In this document: one piece after another, positions 1 through 6,827 of the stretch | Layout of the letters: each line of letters starts with the position of its first letter | How positions within the stretch are numbered: position 1 is the first letter of the stretch | DNA from: Sphingomonas sp. CCH10-B3 | Lineage (GTDB): Bacteria; Pseudomonadota; Alphaproteobacteria; Sphingomonadales; Sphingomonadaceae | DNA length: 13,653 bases | Direction: 5' to 3' | Assembly (NCBI RefSeq): GCF_001556185.1 | Contig: NZ_LSIJ01000067.1 | Location: forward strand, 1-13,653 | The notes under the pieces: generated by a model | Seen by the model: the letters and a program-made list of their open reading frames with translations, nothing else | Databases searched by the model: none | What the model was told of the DNA's origin: nothing | Program-made: the position numbers and the translations under genes

Positions 1-1
1 A

Positions 2-58
2 GGCGTCACCTCAAGGTTTGTGCGCCAGACAACGATTTGGCGGACATCATGAGAACAT
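2..58 (+). repeat. Left terminal inverted repeat of TnA
   Basis: The repeat begins GGCGTCACCTCAAGGTTTGT. It matches the reverse complement of 3770-3826 at 53 of 57 positions, and the first 38 bases are identical. Thirty-eight bp is the usual length of a Tn3-family end, where the transposase binds. The first bases are GGCG rather than the GGGG seen at many Tn3 ends. The transposase stop codon follows at 62-64. Confidence 0.95.
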
Positions 59-61
59 TGG

Positions 62-3031
62 CTATGCCACGAGTTTGAGGCGAGCCATGGGATCGTTGAG
101 AGCGCGGAATTCGCCGGGGGAGAGCGGTTTTGCCCGGTGCCAGAGATAATCTCCCGTCAAGCTGATATGCGCCCAGCCCATGGGGGAAAGGTGAGCGAGG
201 AGCGCGTCGTCGAAGCTGACGCCGGATGCTTTGATGTGCTGGGCGGCCCTGTCCATATAGATGGTGTTCCAATAGGCTATCGCCGCGATCAGCAGGTTCA
301 GGCCCGATGCCCGATATTCCTGATTCTCGATCGAACGATCCGTGAACCGGCCCTGCCGGTTGGTGTAGATGGCGGCGGCGAGGGTATGACGTGCCTCGCC
401 CTTGTTGAGGCCGGCCTGGCAGGCCCGCCGCAAGTCGGGCTGTTCAAGCCAGTCGAGCGTGAACAGCGTCCGTTCGATGCGACCAAGTTCCGCCAGGGCG
501 AAATCCAGCCTGTTCTGGCGCTTGTAGGCGGCGAGCTTGCGCAGGATCGCAGACGGCGCGACGGCTCCCTCCTTGATGGTGGCGACAATCCTGACGATGT
601 CCTCCCAGTCGGCTTCGATCGCGGCGGTCTTGACCGTTCGCCCCATGAGGCTTTCGAGGCCCTTGTAGGTCGAGGGTGGAGCGATCGAGCCGAGTTTCCG
701 GTCGGCGATGTCGCGCAACCGGGGTACGAAGCGGAAGCCGAGAAGATGGCAGAGAGCAAAGACATGGTCAGTCGCGCCGCCGGTATCGGTGTAATGTTCA
801 TGCAGCGGCAGCGCGCCGGCGCCCAACATGAGGCCGTCGAGCACATAAGGCGCCTCTCCGGCGGTGGCCGACATGATCCGCGACCCGAAGGAGGCAAAAT
901 GATCGGACAAGTGGGAGTAGATCTTCAGGCCGGGCTCGCCGCCATATTTGGCGTTGATGTCGGCAGCTGCGGATCGGCTGCGGCCTGAGCGGAAGAACTG
1001 CCCATCGGAGGATGAACTGGTTCCGGCGCCCCAATGATGCGTGAACGGCAAATCATGGTGCGCGGCAACGATCATGGCCAGCGCAGCCTGGTAGTTTTCG
1101 GGCGACAGATACCAATTGTGCGTCCAGGCAAGCTGGGCGTAGCTTACCCCGTCGCTGGCATTGGCCATCCGTTCCAGACCCAGATTCGATCCATCGGCCA
1201 GAATGGCCGCAAGGATCGCATGCGGGTTGTCATGCTCTTTGCCGGACCGAAGATCGCGGAACGCGCTCAGGAAGCCGGTGCGCTCGGCTACCTCGACCAG
1301 GAGTTCGGTGATCCGCACGCGCGGTAACAGCGCGTCGAGCCTGCGATCGAGAGCCTCTGCCTCGGGCGGCGTGATTGCCAGCATCGGTTGCAGCTTGAGC
1401 CGATTGCGCTCGAGCGCCACGCCTGCAAGCCGGTTCGCCTTGAGTTCCTTGGCGAAACGGCGCAGCCGCCAATCGAGCATTCTCGCGCGATCGGCCAGAT
1501 AGGCCGCAGCATCGTTTGGGAATGCAAGGTTTTCGGCCACCTTCCCGGCATCGCGCCGGCTCAACAGATAGGTGTCGAAGCGGCGATAGTTCCGGGTTCC
1601 CTCCACCCATATGTCGCCGGCGCGCAACCGATCGCGCAGGGTGGCCATGACGGCTGTTTCATAGCGCCGACGGTCAATCTGGCCGCCTTCGGTGATGAGG
1701 CGCTTCCACTGCCGGTTGGCGAATGGCAGGGGAACGCCATCGGGCAGGTTGCGCGTTTTGCGCGCATTGGCGTCGCGGATGACATCAATCGCCTTGACCA
1801 GTTGCACCCCGCTTCCCGTCGCCTTGAACGTGAATGCATCGAGGAAAGCTGGGCTGAACCGGCGCAAGGTCGCATAACGCCCTGTTGCCGCGACAAGGGC
1901 ATCTTCCCCCGCCAGATCAGCCAGCGCATCGACCTGCGCCTTCACCGCGACCAGCCTGTGCCAGCCCACAGCCTCGTCGATCAGTTCCATCGGATTGCCG
2001 CCATGCTCGACCGCCTCTCCCAGCGCCGCGATCGTGGCGCCGAACAACCGCATGAGTTCGCCGACCGAGCGGATGCTGTCCTGATAGCGTCTTTCACGGC
2101 TGCGCCGCGCGCGTGTGAACAGGCCGCCGACAAGCCTGTCGAACATCTGGATCGCCGCATCGGCGAGCCGGGCCTCGAGGTCGATCACCGCCGCGACCAG
2201 GGTCGCGCGCCGCCTGTTGAGGCTATAGTCGGAAAGCAGAAACGCCGGTGCCGCGCTACCTTCACGCATGAATTGCGCGAACCGGAAATCGGGAATTTTG
2301 GCGCCGATCGCCGGATCGATGCCGACCCCGCGCGCATAGCGCAGCCGTTCCAGCAGGCCGTTGATATTTGCCGTCGTCGGCGCCTCCTCGAAATTGCGCA
2401 GCCAAGCCAGCGGCGTCATGCCGAAGTCGCTGCTGTTGACGATCAAATCGTCGATCCGGGTCAGTTCGGCATGACCCAGGCTTTCGATGATGGTTGCTGC
2501 CGCGGCTTTGCGGGCGCGCGCCCTGCCGGCGAGACCGGCCCGTTCGATCGTGTCGGCCGATGGAAGAATGAAGTGCTCCTGCTTCAATCCCTCCATCAAC
2601 GCGCGAACAATGGGCTCGCCCCGGTCGGTCTGTTCGGCGGCTCGCGCGGCCAGGTCGAGCGCGAGTGGGATATCCCCTCGCCGGAAGGGGCGTAACCCGA
2701 GGTGCTGTGCGGCAATGTCAGCGTGATCGTTGCGCGTTTGGGCGCGCTGGCCATAGTCGCCGAAAGCCTCCGCATCGACGAATATCTGGGCAGCAAGGTA
2801 GTGGAGGATCGCATTTGGCACGCCGATGTCGGGCTGCAAACCGAAGCCAGGGTGCCGCATCAATGCGATCTGCGCAGCCAGGCCGAGGCGATTGGCGGGT
2901 CGATAGCGGCGACCGATCAGGTCAAGATCCCTGACGGCAAGAGTATAGTGGCTGACGATCGCGGTTTCGTCATGGGGAGCATCGAACAGGCGCCGCCGTT
3001 CTTCCCCGGTCAATAATCGCCGCCGCGCCAT
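62..3031 (-). CDS. tnpA: Tn3-family transposase TnpA (TnA)
   Basis: This 989-aa DDE transposase binds the ends of TnA and carries out replicative strand transfer, producing cointegrates. The length is typical of the family (about 960-1010 aa). Family motifs are plain: TSSSSDGQFF, HYTDTGGATDHVFAL, LNKGEARHTL and YRASGLNLLIAAIAYWNT. The likely catalytic triad is Asp676, Asp749 and Glu879. Their spacing (73 and 130 residues) agrees with the triad published for Tn4430 TnpA. The N-terminal half, starting MARRRLLTGEERRRLF, is the DNA-binding part. The ATG at 3031 is preceded by a good GGAGG at 3036-3040. The gene is divergent from the resolvase gene and shares the 172-bp control and res region with it, so repression by the resolvase is likely, as in Tn3 itself. 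The frame is intact, so the enzyme is probably active. Confidence 0.97.
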   Translation of the reverse strand: MARRRLLTGEERRRLFDAPHDETAIVSHYTLAVRDLDLIGRRYRPANRLGLAAQIALMRHPGFGLQPDIGVPNAILHYLAAQIFVDAEAFGDYGQRAQTRNDHADIAAQHLGLRPFRRGDIPLALDLAARAAEQTDRGEPIVRALMEGLKQEHFILPSADTIERAGLAGRARARKAAAATIIESLGHAELTRIDDLIVNSSDFGMTPLAWLRNFEEAPTTANINGLLERLRYARGVGIDPAIGAKIPDFRFAQFMREGSAAPAFLLSDYSLNRRRATLVAAVIDLEARLADAAIQMFDRLVGGLFTRARRSRERRYQDSIRSVGELMRLFGATIAALGEAVEHGGNPMELIDEAVGWHRLVAVKAQVDALADLAGEDALVAATGRYATLRRFSPAFLDAFTFKATGSGVQLVKAIDVIRDANARKTRNLPDGVPLPFANRQWKRLITEGGQIDRRRYETAVMATLRDRLRAGDIWVEGTRNYRRFDTYLLSRRDAGKVAENLAFPNDAAAYLADRARMLDWRLRRFAKELKANRLAGVALERNRLKLQPMLAITPPEAEALDRRLDALLPRVRITELLVEVAERTGFLSAFRDLRSGKEHDNPHAILAAILADGSNLGLERMANASDGVSYAQLAWTHNWYLSPENYQAALAMIVAAHHDLPFTHHWGAGTSSSSDGQFFRSGRSRSAAADINAKYGGEPGLKIYSHLSDHFASFGSRIMSATAGEAPYVLDGLMLGAGALPLHEHYTDTGGATDHVFALCHLLGFRFVPRLRDIADRKLGSIAPPSTYKGLESLMGRTVKTAAIEADWEDIVRIVATIKEGAVAPSAILRKLAAYKRQNRLDFALAELGRIERTLFTLDWLEQPDLRRACQAGLNKGEARHTLAAAIYTNRQGRFTDRSIENQEYRASGLNLLIAAIAYWNTIYMDRAAQHIKASGVSFDDALLAHLSPMGWAHISLTGDYLWHRAKPLSPGEFRALNDPMARLKLVA

Positions 3032-3065
3032 GCTGCCTCCATCCGACTCCTGAGCAGCAGGCTAG

Positions 3066-3185
3066 CGTCAATCTGGAGTATAGCCTAACCGGACGTCAGG
3101 GCGGTGCTTCCAATTCTGTCAGATTAGAGTTGGTGAACGCATTTGTTGACGTCTGTTGCGCGGTGTCATAGATTTCAACCTGACA
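3066..3185. promoter_or_regulatory. Candidate res site of TnA (three subsites)
   Basis: Between the divergent tnpA and tnpR there are three inverted pairs of resolvase-like half-sites (TGTC or CGTC facing GACA or GACG): 3066-3095, 3117-3151 and 3164-3185. Their spans are about 30, 35 and 22 bp, close to the 28, 34 and 25 bp of sites I, II and III in gamma-delta res, and the order tnpA-I-II-III-tnpR is also the same. The centre of the first pair is the dinucleotide AT at 3080-3081, the crossover position in gamma-delta. Promoters for both genes should lie here too. The boundaries are my reading of short motifs and are approximate. Confidence 0.55.
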
Positions 3186-3203
3186 AATTGACCGGAGGCG
3201 GCG

Positions 3204-3764
3204 ATGAAAGGCCAGAGGATCGGTTACGTCCGGGTGAGCACATTCGATCAGAATGTCGATCGCCAGTTGGAAGGTCAGTCGCTCGACCGGATCTTTACCG
3301 ACAAAGCATCGGGCAAGGACGTCAATCGGCCCCAGCTCGACGCCATGCTCGCCTTCGCCCGCGAGGGCGATACCGTCGTGGTGCACAGCATGGATCGACT
3401 GGCGCGCAATCTCGACGATCTGCGCAAGCTGGTCCAGTCTCTCACGAAGAGAGACATCCGCATCGAGTTCATGAAGGAGAGCCTTGCCTTTTCCGGCGAG
3501 GATTCCCCCATGGCCAATCTGATGCTTTCGGTCATGGGCGCGTTCGCCGAATTTGAGCGTGCCTTGATCCGGGAACGGCAGCGCGAAGGAATTGCGCTTG
3601 CCAGGCAACGCGGCGCTTATCGCGGACGGAAACGGTCCCTCTCTGACGATAAGGTCGCCGAGCTGCTCCGCCGCATTGCCGCCGGCGAGCGTAAGGCCAC
3701 AATCGCCCGCGACCTGGGGATCAGCCGTGAAACCCTATACCAGTATCTCCGCGTCGCCGCCTGA
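3204..3764 (+). CDS. tnpR: Tn3-type serine resolvase TnpR (TnA)
   Basis: This 186-aa site-specific recombinase resolves the cointegrates made by TnpA by acting at res, and usually represses both transposition genes. The N-terminal catalytic domain starts with GYVRVSTFDQN, where Ser12 is the nucleophile. The arginine-bearing segment HSMDRLARNL and the long helix with FAEFERALIRERQREG follow, as in all small resolvases. The C-terminal helix-turn-helix is about residues 163-183 (KATIARDLGISRETLYQYL). The ATG at 3204 follows GGAGG at 3194-3198. The stop codon is only 5 bp before the right repeat of the element, so no passenger gene fits downstream. It differs clearly from the resolvase of TnB, so the two should not share res sites. 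Confidence 0.96.
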   Translation: MKGQRIGYVRVSTFDQNVDRQLEGQSLDRIFTDKASGKDVNRPQLDAMLAFAREGDTVVVHSMDRLARNLDDLRKLVQSLTKRDIRIEFMKESLAFSGEDSPMANLMLSVMGAFAEFERALIRERQREGIALARQRGAYRGRKRSLSDDKVAELLRRIAAGERKATIARDLGISRETLYQYLRVAA

Positions 3765-3769
3765 CGCCT

Positions 3770-3826
3770 ATGTTCCCACAATGTCCGGCAAATCGTTGTC
3801 TGGCGCACAAACCTTGAGGTGACGCC
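3770..3826 (-). repeat. Right terminal inverted repeat of TnA
   Basis: This is the inverted copy of 2-58. It has four differences, all in the inner 19 bases (repeat positions 39, 47, 48 and 51). The outer end is at 3826, after which the IS66 tnpB frame resumes. Confidence 0.95.
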
Positions 3827-3964
3827 GAACACGTAGATCACGCCCGAAAAGGGATCGCCGCCGTACTCCTTGCCGACCAGCGCGGCCAACGCGTCAGGCC
3901 CTTTGCGGAAATCCACTGGGCGCGTCGCCACCATCACGCGCGCGCCAGCACCAGGTCCGATCAT
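3827..3964 (-). pseudogene. tnpB: IS66 TnpB, 5' fragment interrupted by TnA
   Basis: The first 46 codons of the IS66 second gene are present, including the diagnostic stretch VDFRKGPDALAALV. TnpB is an accessory protein of about 115-120 aa that IS66 elements need for transposition; its biochemical role is unknown. Its ATG at 3962-3964 overlaps the tnpA stop codon as ATGA, so it is translationally coupled. After 3827 the frame runs into the TnA terminal repeat and encodes unrelated residues until a stop at 3617-3619. The gene product is therefore not the native protein. The 3' part should lie just left of the window. Confidence 0.9.
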
Positions 3965-4413
3965 CGGGTTGCCTTTAGCGCTTCGATCACCGCGGCAATC
4001 ACACCAGCATCGGCGCCGCGCGCGATCTTCACTGCTACACCGTCAATCTCCAGTTCTACCGCAGCCGTTGGCGCACGCCGCCTTCGCCGAACACGACGCG
4101 TGGGTGCCGGATCAGGTTGCGCGCTCAACTCGACCACCGCCGGCACGAACGTCGCGGCGGCCGGTTCTGCCGACGAAGGGGCCTGCCCCTGGTCCGCCAA
4201 TTGCTTGTGCAAATCCTTCCGCCAGGCATAGACCTGCGAAGGGTCAAGGCCATAGCGACGGGCGACGGCGCCGACTCCTTCGTTGCCCGCATAGCACTCC
4301 GCGACAATCGACGCCTTGACCTCCGGCGGCCAATCGCGCCGCTTGCCCGCACCGGTGAATATCTCAAACCGCTGCGCGCCCTTGCTCACAGGATCATCAC
4401 ACGGGATTATCAT
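3961..4413 (-). CDS. tnpA: IS66-family TnpA (Orf1), helix-turn-helix protein
   Basis: This is the small DNA-binding protein of an IS66-family element, 150 aa from the ATG at 4413. A helix-turn-helix of the Orf1 type lies at about residues 31-66 (WPPEVKASIVAECYAG, then GAVARRYGLDPSQVYAWRKDL). A basic Arg-rich linker (RRVRRRRRA) follows. The C-terminal motif VELEIDGVAVKIARGADAG is typical of this family. The stop codon overlaps the tnpB start. The start is uncertain: an in-frame GTG at 4467 would add 18 residues that do not look conserved, and neither start has a strong ribosome binding site. The gene is intact, but the element cannot move by itself because tnpB is broken. Confidence 0.85.
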   Translation of the reverse strand: MIIPCDDPVSKGAQRFEIFTGAGKRRDWPPEVKASIVAECYAGNEGVGAVARRYGLDPSQVYAWRKDLHKQLADQGQAPSSAEPAAATFVPAVVELSAQPDPAPTRRVRRRRRAPTAAVELEIDGVAVKIARGADAGVIAAVIEALKATR

Positions 4414-4478
4414 AGGAGTAGCGCCTCGGCCCAAATCAGGCCGCGCAAGCTCAACGCTGGGGATCACCCGCGCAAGGT

Positions 4479-4498
4479 GGGCCCCGCACAGCGCTTAC
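4479..4498 (-). repeat. IS66 terminal inverted repeat
   Basis: Read on the minus strand this is GTAAGCGCTGTGCGGGGCCC, with the GTAAGCG start and GC-rich inner part usual for IS66-family ends. It fixes the boundary between the IS and the dedA region at 4498/4499. The partner end lies outside the window. Confidence 0.8.
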
Positions 4499-4507
4499 AC
4501 ATAAGAT

Positions 4508-4513
4508 AAGGAG
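4508..4513 (+). promoter_or_regulatory. Ribosome binding site deciding a TTG start for dedA
   Basis: AAGGAG lies 7 bases before the TTG at 4521. No ATG or GTG fits the conserved N-terminus better, so this site supports the rare TTG start. It is only 9 bases from the end of IS66, so the native promoter of dedA has probably been separated from the gene. Confidence 0.75.
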
Positions 4514-4520
4514 AAGCAGT

Positions 4521-5126
4521 TTGGGCCAGTGGATCCAGCAGCTCGTCGACCAGCTCGGCTATCTTGGCGTCGCGGTGCTGATGTTCGCCGAAACCGTGTT
4601 CCCGCCGCTCCCCTCGGAGGTCATCATGCCGCTTGCCGGCCTGCGTGTTTCGCGCGGAGCATTGTCGCTGCCGGGCGTGATTGCCGCCGGAGCGGCGGGC
4701 GCCATGGCGGGCAATCTCTGCTGGTACGCCGTCGCAAGGATGCTCGGCATCGACCGGCTGCATGGCCTGGTCGATCGGCACGGCCGATGGCTAACGCTCG
4801 AATGGCAGGAGGTCGAGCGCGCGAAGACCTGGTTCCGCGGCCACGGTGGCCCGTTCGTCTGCATCGGGCGGATCGTCCCCACGGTGCGATCGGTCGTATC
4901 GATCCCGGCCGGGCTCGTGCGGATGCCCCTCGGACCCTTCCTCCTGTGGTCGACGATCGGCACGGCAGCCTGGACCGCGATGCTGGCCGCCGCCGGCTAT
5001 CTGCTGGGGCAGCGCTATGGGGCGGTCGAGCGCTATGTGGGTCCGGTCTCGACGGCGATCATCATCGCGCTCGTGCTCTGGTACGCTTGGCGGGTAGCCA
5101 CGTGGGGGCGTCGTCATGGGCGTTGA
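4521..5126 (+). CDS. DedA-family (VTT/SNARE-associated) membrane protein
   Basis: This 201-aa inner-membrane protein belongs to the DedA family, linked to lipid carrier or phospholipid translocation and to membrane homeostasis. The family signatures are visible: LGYLGVAVLMFAETVFPPLP with PSEVIMPLAG (about residues 12-41), a second hydrophobic stretch GVIAAGAAGAMAGNLCWYAV (about 53-72), and GRIVPTVRSVVSIPAGLVRM (about 117-136) followed by hydrophobic segments to a final helix near 176-190. The gene is full length for the family. The start is TTG with a strong AAGGAG. It ends at or inside the start of the phospholipase D-like gene. Proteins fusing PLD and DedA-like domains are known in proteobacteria, so the pair probably acts together on membrane lipid. 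The IS66 end 22 bp upstream may have replaced its promoter. Confidence 0.92.
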   Translation: MGQWIQQLVDQLGYLGVAVLMFAETVFPPLPSEVIMPLAGLRVSRGALSLPGVIAAGAAGAMAGNLCWYAVARMLGIDRLHGLVDRHGRWLTLEWQEVERAKTWFRGHGGPFVCIGRIVPTVRSVVSIPAGLVRMPLGPFLLWSTIGTAAWTAMLAAAGYLLGQRYGAVERYVGPVSTAIIIALVLWYAWRVATWGRRHGR

Positions 5127-5139
5127 GGTGCCAAAGCCC

Positions 5140-6315
5140 ATGAGCGACGCCACCATTCGGCGCGCGTTCTGGCGGACCGCCACGGCAAGCCGTGCGGCCG
5201 TCATCGTCGACGCCGATGACTATTTCAGGGCCGCCCGCTCCGCGATGCTCAAGGCCAAGCGGCGCATCGTGCTGATCGGCTGGGACTTCGACGCCCGGAT
5301 CCAGTTCGCCGGGGAGGGGCAGGACGAGGGTCCGCCGACGGTCGGAGCGTTCATCAGCTGGCTGGTCAAGCGCAGTCCCCTGCTCGATATTCACATACTG
5401 CGCTGGGATACCGGTGCGCTCAAGACGCTGTTCCATGGCCGAACCCTGTTCACGATCCTGCGCTGGATGCGCGACCGCCAAATCCACCTCAAACTCGACG
5501 GGCATCATCCGGTCGCCGGATCGCATCACCAGAAGATCGTGGTGATCGACGACTGCATGGCCTTTTGCGGCGGCATCGACATGACCCGCGAACGATGGGA
5601 CACGCGAGACCACCAGGACGAGGAACCGCGCCGCGTCCGACCGGACGGCACGCCGCACGGGCCGTGGCATGACGCGGCCATGGCGCTGGAGGGCCCGGTG
5701 GCACGCGCCCTCGGTGACGCCTGTCGGGAGCGGTGGCATGCCGCCGGCGGGTATTCGATCGAGCCCGTGACCAATGGCGCGGATTGCTGGCCTGATGGGC
5801 TCGAGGCAGACTTCAGGGACGTGCCCGTCGGGATCTCGCGCACGCTGCCAAAGCTCGCCGACCAGGAACCGGTCCACGAGATCGAGGCGCTGTATGTCGC
5901 GCTCATCGCGCGGGCGCGGCGGCTGATCTATGCCGAAAGCCAGTATTTCGCCTCCCGGCGGGTCGCGGAGGCAATCGCCAGACGACTCGACGAGACCGGG
6001 GCATCCGACGCCGATGGGCATCGAAAGATAGCCGACATCCGCGCCGGTCTGCTCGCCGAGCACCTTGGCGCCAACAAGGACGCGGTCATCGCGAAGTTCG
6101 CCGAAACCGGCTCGTTGATCGCAACGATCGCGGCGTTGCAGGCACCGGGTCGCTCGCTACGCGAGTACGAGCTGCCCGAACTGTCTTCGATGGAAAAATG
6201 GCTGGCCGACAGCAAGCTGCTCGACCCCGAGGGACCCGACGAGATGTTCGAGCCGTTTTCGCGACGCCGAGGTCTGCTCTTTCACCTGCGGCACCGACAC
6301 CGCCATCATCCGTGA
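5140..6315 (+). CDS. Phospholipase D-like protein lacking the second HKD motif
   Basis: This is a PLD-superfamily protein of 391 aa. Complete members have two HKD motifs that form one active site hydrolysing or transferring phosphodiester head groups. The first motif is intact: HHQKIVVID with His130, Lys132 and Asp137, followed by FCGGIDMTRERWD. After a typical core segment (EALYVALIARARRLIYAESQ) the sequence passes at about nucleotides 5985-6016 directly to what reads as the family C-terminal region (ADIRAGLLAEHLG, LLDPEGPDEMFEPFSRR). The block that should hold the second HKD motif, roughly 100 residues, is missing in frame. The protein is therefore probably catalytically dead or altered. 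I prefer the ATG at 5140, 9 bases after GAGGTG (5125-5130); an ATG at 5116 would overlap dedA by 11 bp and has only a G-rich stretch upstream. It is in an operon with dedA. Confidence 0.88.
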   Translation: MSDATIRRAFWRTATASRAAVIVDADDYFRAARSAMLKAKRRIVLIGWDFDARIQFAGEGQDEGPPTVGAFISWLVKRSPLLDIHILRWDTGALKTLFHGRTLFTILRWMRDRQIHLKLDGHHPVAGSHHQKIVVIDDCMAFCGGIDMTRERWDTRDHQDEEPRRVRPDGTPHGPWHDAAMALEGPVARALGDACRERWHAAGGYSIEPVTNGADCWPDGLEADFRDVPVGISRTLPKLADQEPVHEIEALYVALIARARRLIYAESQYFASRRVAEAIARRLDETGASDADGHRKIADIRAGLLAEHLGANKDAVIAKFAETGSLIATIAALQAPGRSLREYELPELSSMEKWLADSKLLDPEGPDEMFEPFSRRRGLLFHLRHRHRHHP

Positions 6316-6433
6316 CCCGTACTGCCACGACCAGAAGGACCGGGGGCCAGTCCCGAACAAACATCCTTAACGATTTCTAATCATTCTTGCGCGAAGATGC
6401 GCGCTCTATCGTTCGCGTGAGAGGTCGACAGGC

Positions 6434-6784
6434 ATGAATGTGAACGGCGTGGCCGATGTCATGGCGATGCGCAACGCGGTGCTTCAACGAAACGCCGCAC
6501 TGAGGGATGTCGGCTCGGCTTCGTCGCCGAATGCGCTGCGGGGACCGGATGGCACTGCCCCATCGACGAGCTTTGCCGCGACGATGCAGACCGCGCTTCA
6601 AAAGGTGAATGCGCTCCAGGAACAGGAGGATGTCGCGACCGAAGCCTACGAACGAGGCGAGACGACCGATATCGCGACCGTGGCGCTGATACAGCAACGC
6701 GCCTCGGTTTCGTTCGAGGCCACCTTGCAGGTCCGGAACAAGGTTCTTTCGGCCTACAAGGACATCATGAGCATGGCCGTCTGA
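6434..6784 (+). CDS. fliE: Flagellar hook-basal body protein FliE (orphan)
   Basis: FliE (116 aa here) links the MS ring to the proximal rod of the flagellar basal body and is needed for export of rod and hook proteins. The C-terminal two thirds fits the family: the segment from ATMQTALQKVNALQ through ERGETTDIATVALIQQRASV and on to VRNKVLSAYKDIMSM. The N-terminus (about residues 1-50) is variable and low in conservation, as usual. The ATG at 6434 follows GAGAGG at 6419-6424. The gene is normally next to fliF or flgBC, but here no other flagellar gene is within the window: phospholipase D precedes it by 118 bp and unrelated minus-strand genes follow. It is either a displaced single copy, a second copy or a relict. 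The reading frame is intact. Confidence 0.9.
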   Translation: MNVNGVADVMAMRNAVLQRNAALRDVGSASSPNALRGPDGTAPSTSFAATMQTALQKVNALQEQEDVATEAYERGETTDIATVALIQQRASVSFEATLQVRNKVLSAYKDIMSMAV

Positions 6785-6797
6785 TCACAGCCTGCGT

Positions 6798-6815
6798 CCA
6801 TCGAGTGCCCGATGG
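6798..6815. terminator. Weak hairpin between convergent genes
   Basis: CCATCG and CGATGG pair around a six-base loop in the 43-bp gap between fliE and the convergent exported-protein gene. The position suits a shared terminator, but there is no T tract on either side, so intrinsic termination is doubtful. Confidence 0.3.
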
Positions 6816-6827
6816 CCGCGGGATGGC

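Larger units (their letters stand above)
2..3826. mobile_element. Complete minimal Tn3-family transposon (TnA)
   Basis: The element is bounded by near-perfect inverted repeats at 2-58 and 3770-3826 and holds only a minus-strand transposase and a divergent plus-strand serine resolvase, with a candidate res region between them. This is the standard unit Tn3 layout for replicative transposition followed by cointegrate resolution. It lies inside IS66 tnpB, whose reading frame resumes at 3827. Tn3 elements normally make a 5-bp target duplication. The right flank is GAACA (3827-3831); only one left-flank base is present (A at 1), which agrees with the last base of that duplication but is weak evidence. 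Everything between the repeats is accounted for, so there is no cargo. Confidence 0.95.
3827..4498 (-). mobile_element. IS66-family insertion sequence, truncated by TnA
   Basis: This remnant holds the first gene (tnpA) and the start of the second (tnpB) of an IS66-family element, plus one terminal repeat at 4479-4498. The ATGA overlap of the two genes is typical of IS66. The element is cut at 3827 by the insertion of TnA. The remaining tnpB, the large tnpC transposase gene and the other end are expected to lie left of position 1. If so, the IS is interrupted rather than deleted. IS66 elements make 8-bp target duplications; the flank here is ACATAAGA (4499-4506), and its partner is outside the window. 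Confidence 0.9.

Noticed and set aside
1388..2695. 435-aa open frame on the plus strand opposite the TnA transposase
   Set aside because: It is fully antisense to a well-supported transposase, without recognisable motifs; high-GC codon bias makes long antisense frames.
5062..6063. 333-aa minus-strand frame opposite the phospholipase D-like gene
   Set aside because: The plus strand carries the HKD motif and family sequence; the antisense frame is a codon-bias shadow.
6389..6404. GCGCG/CGCGC inverted repeat before fliE as a terminator
   Set aside because: It is a short GC-only stem without a T tract, as expected by chance in high-GC DNA.
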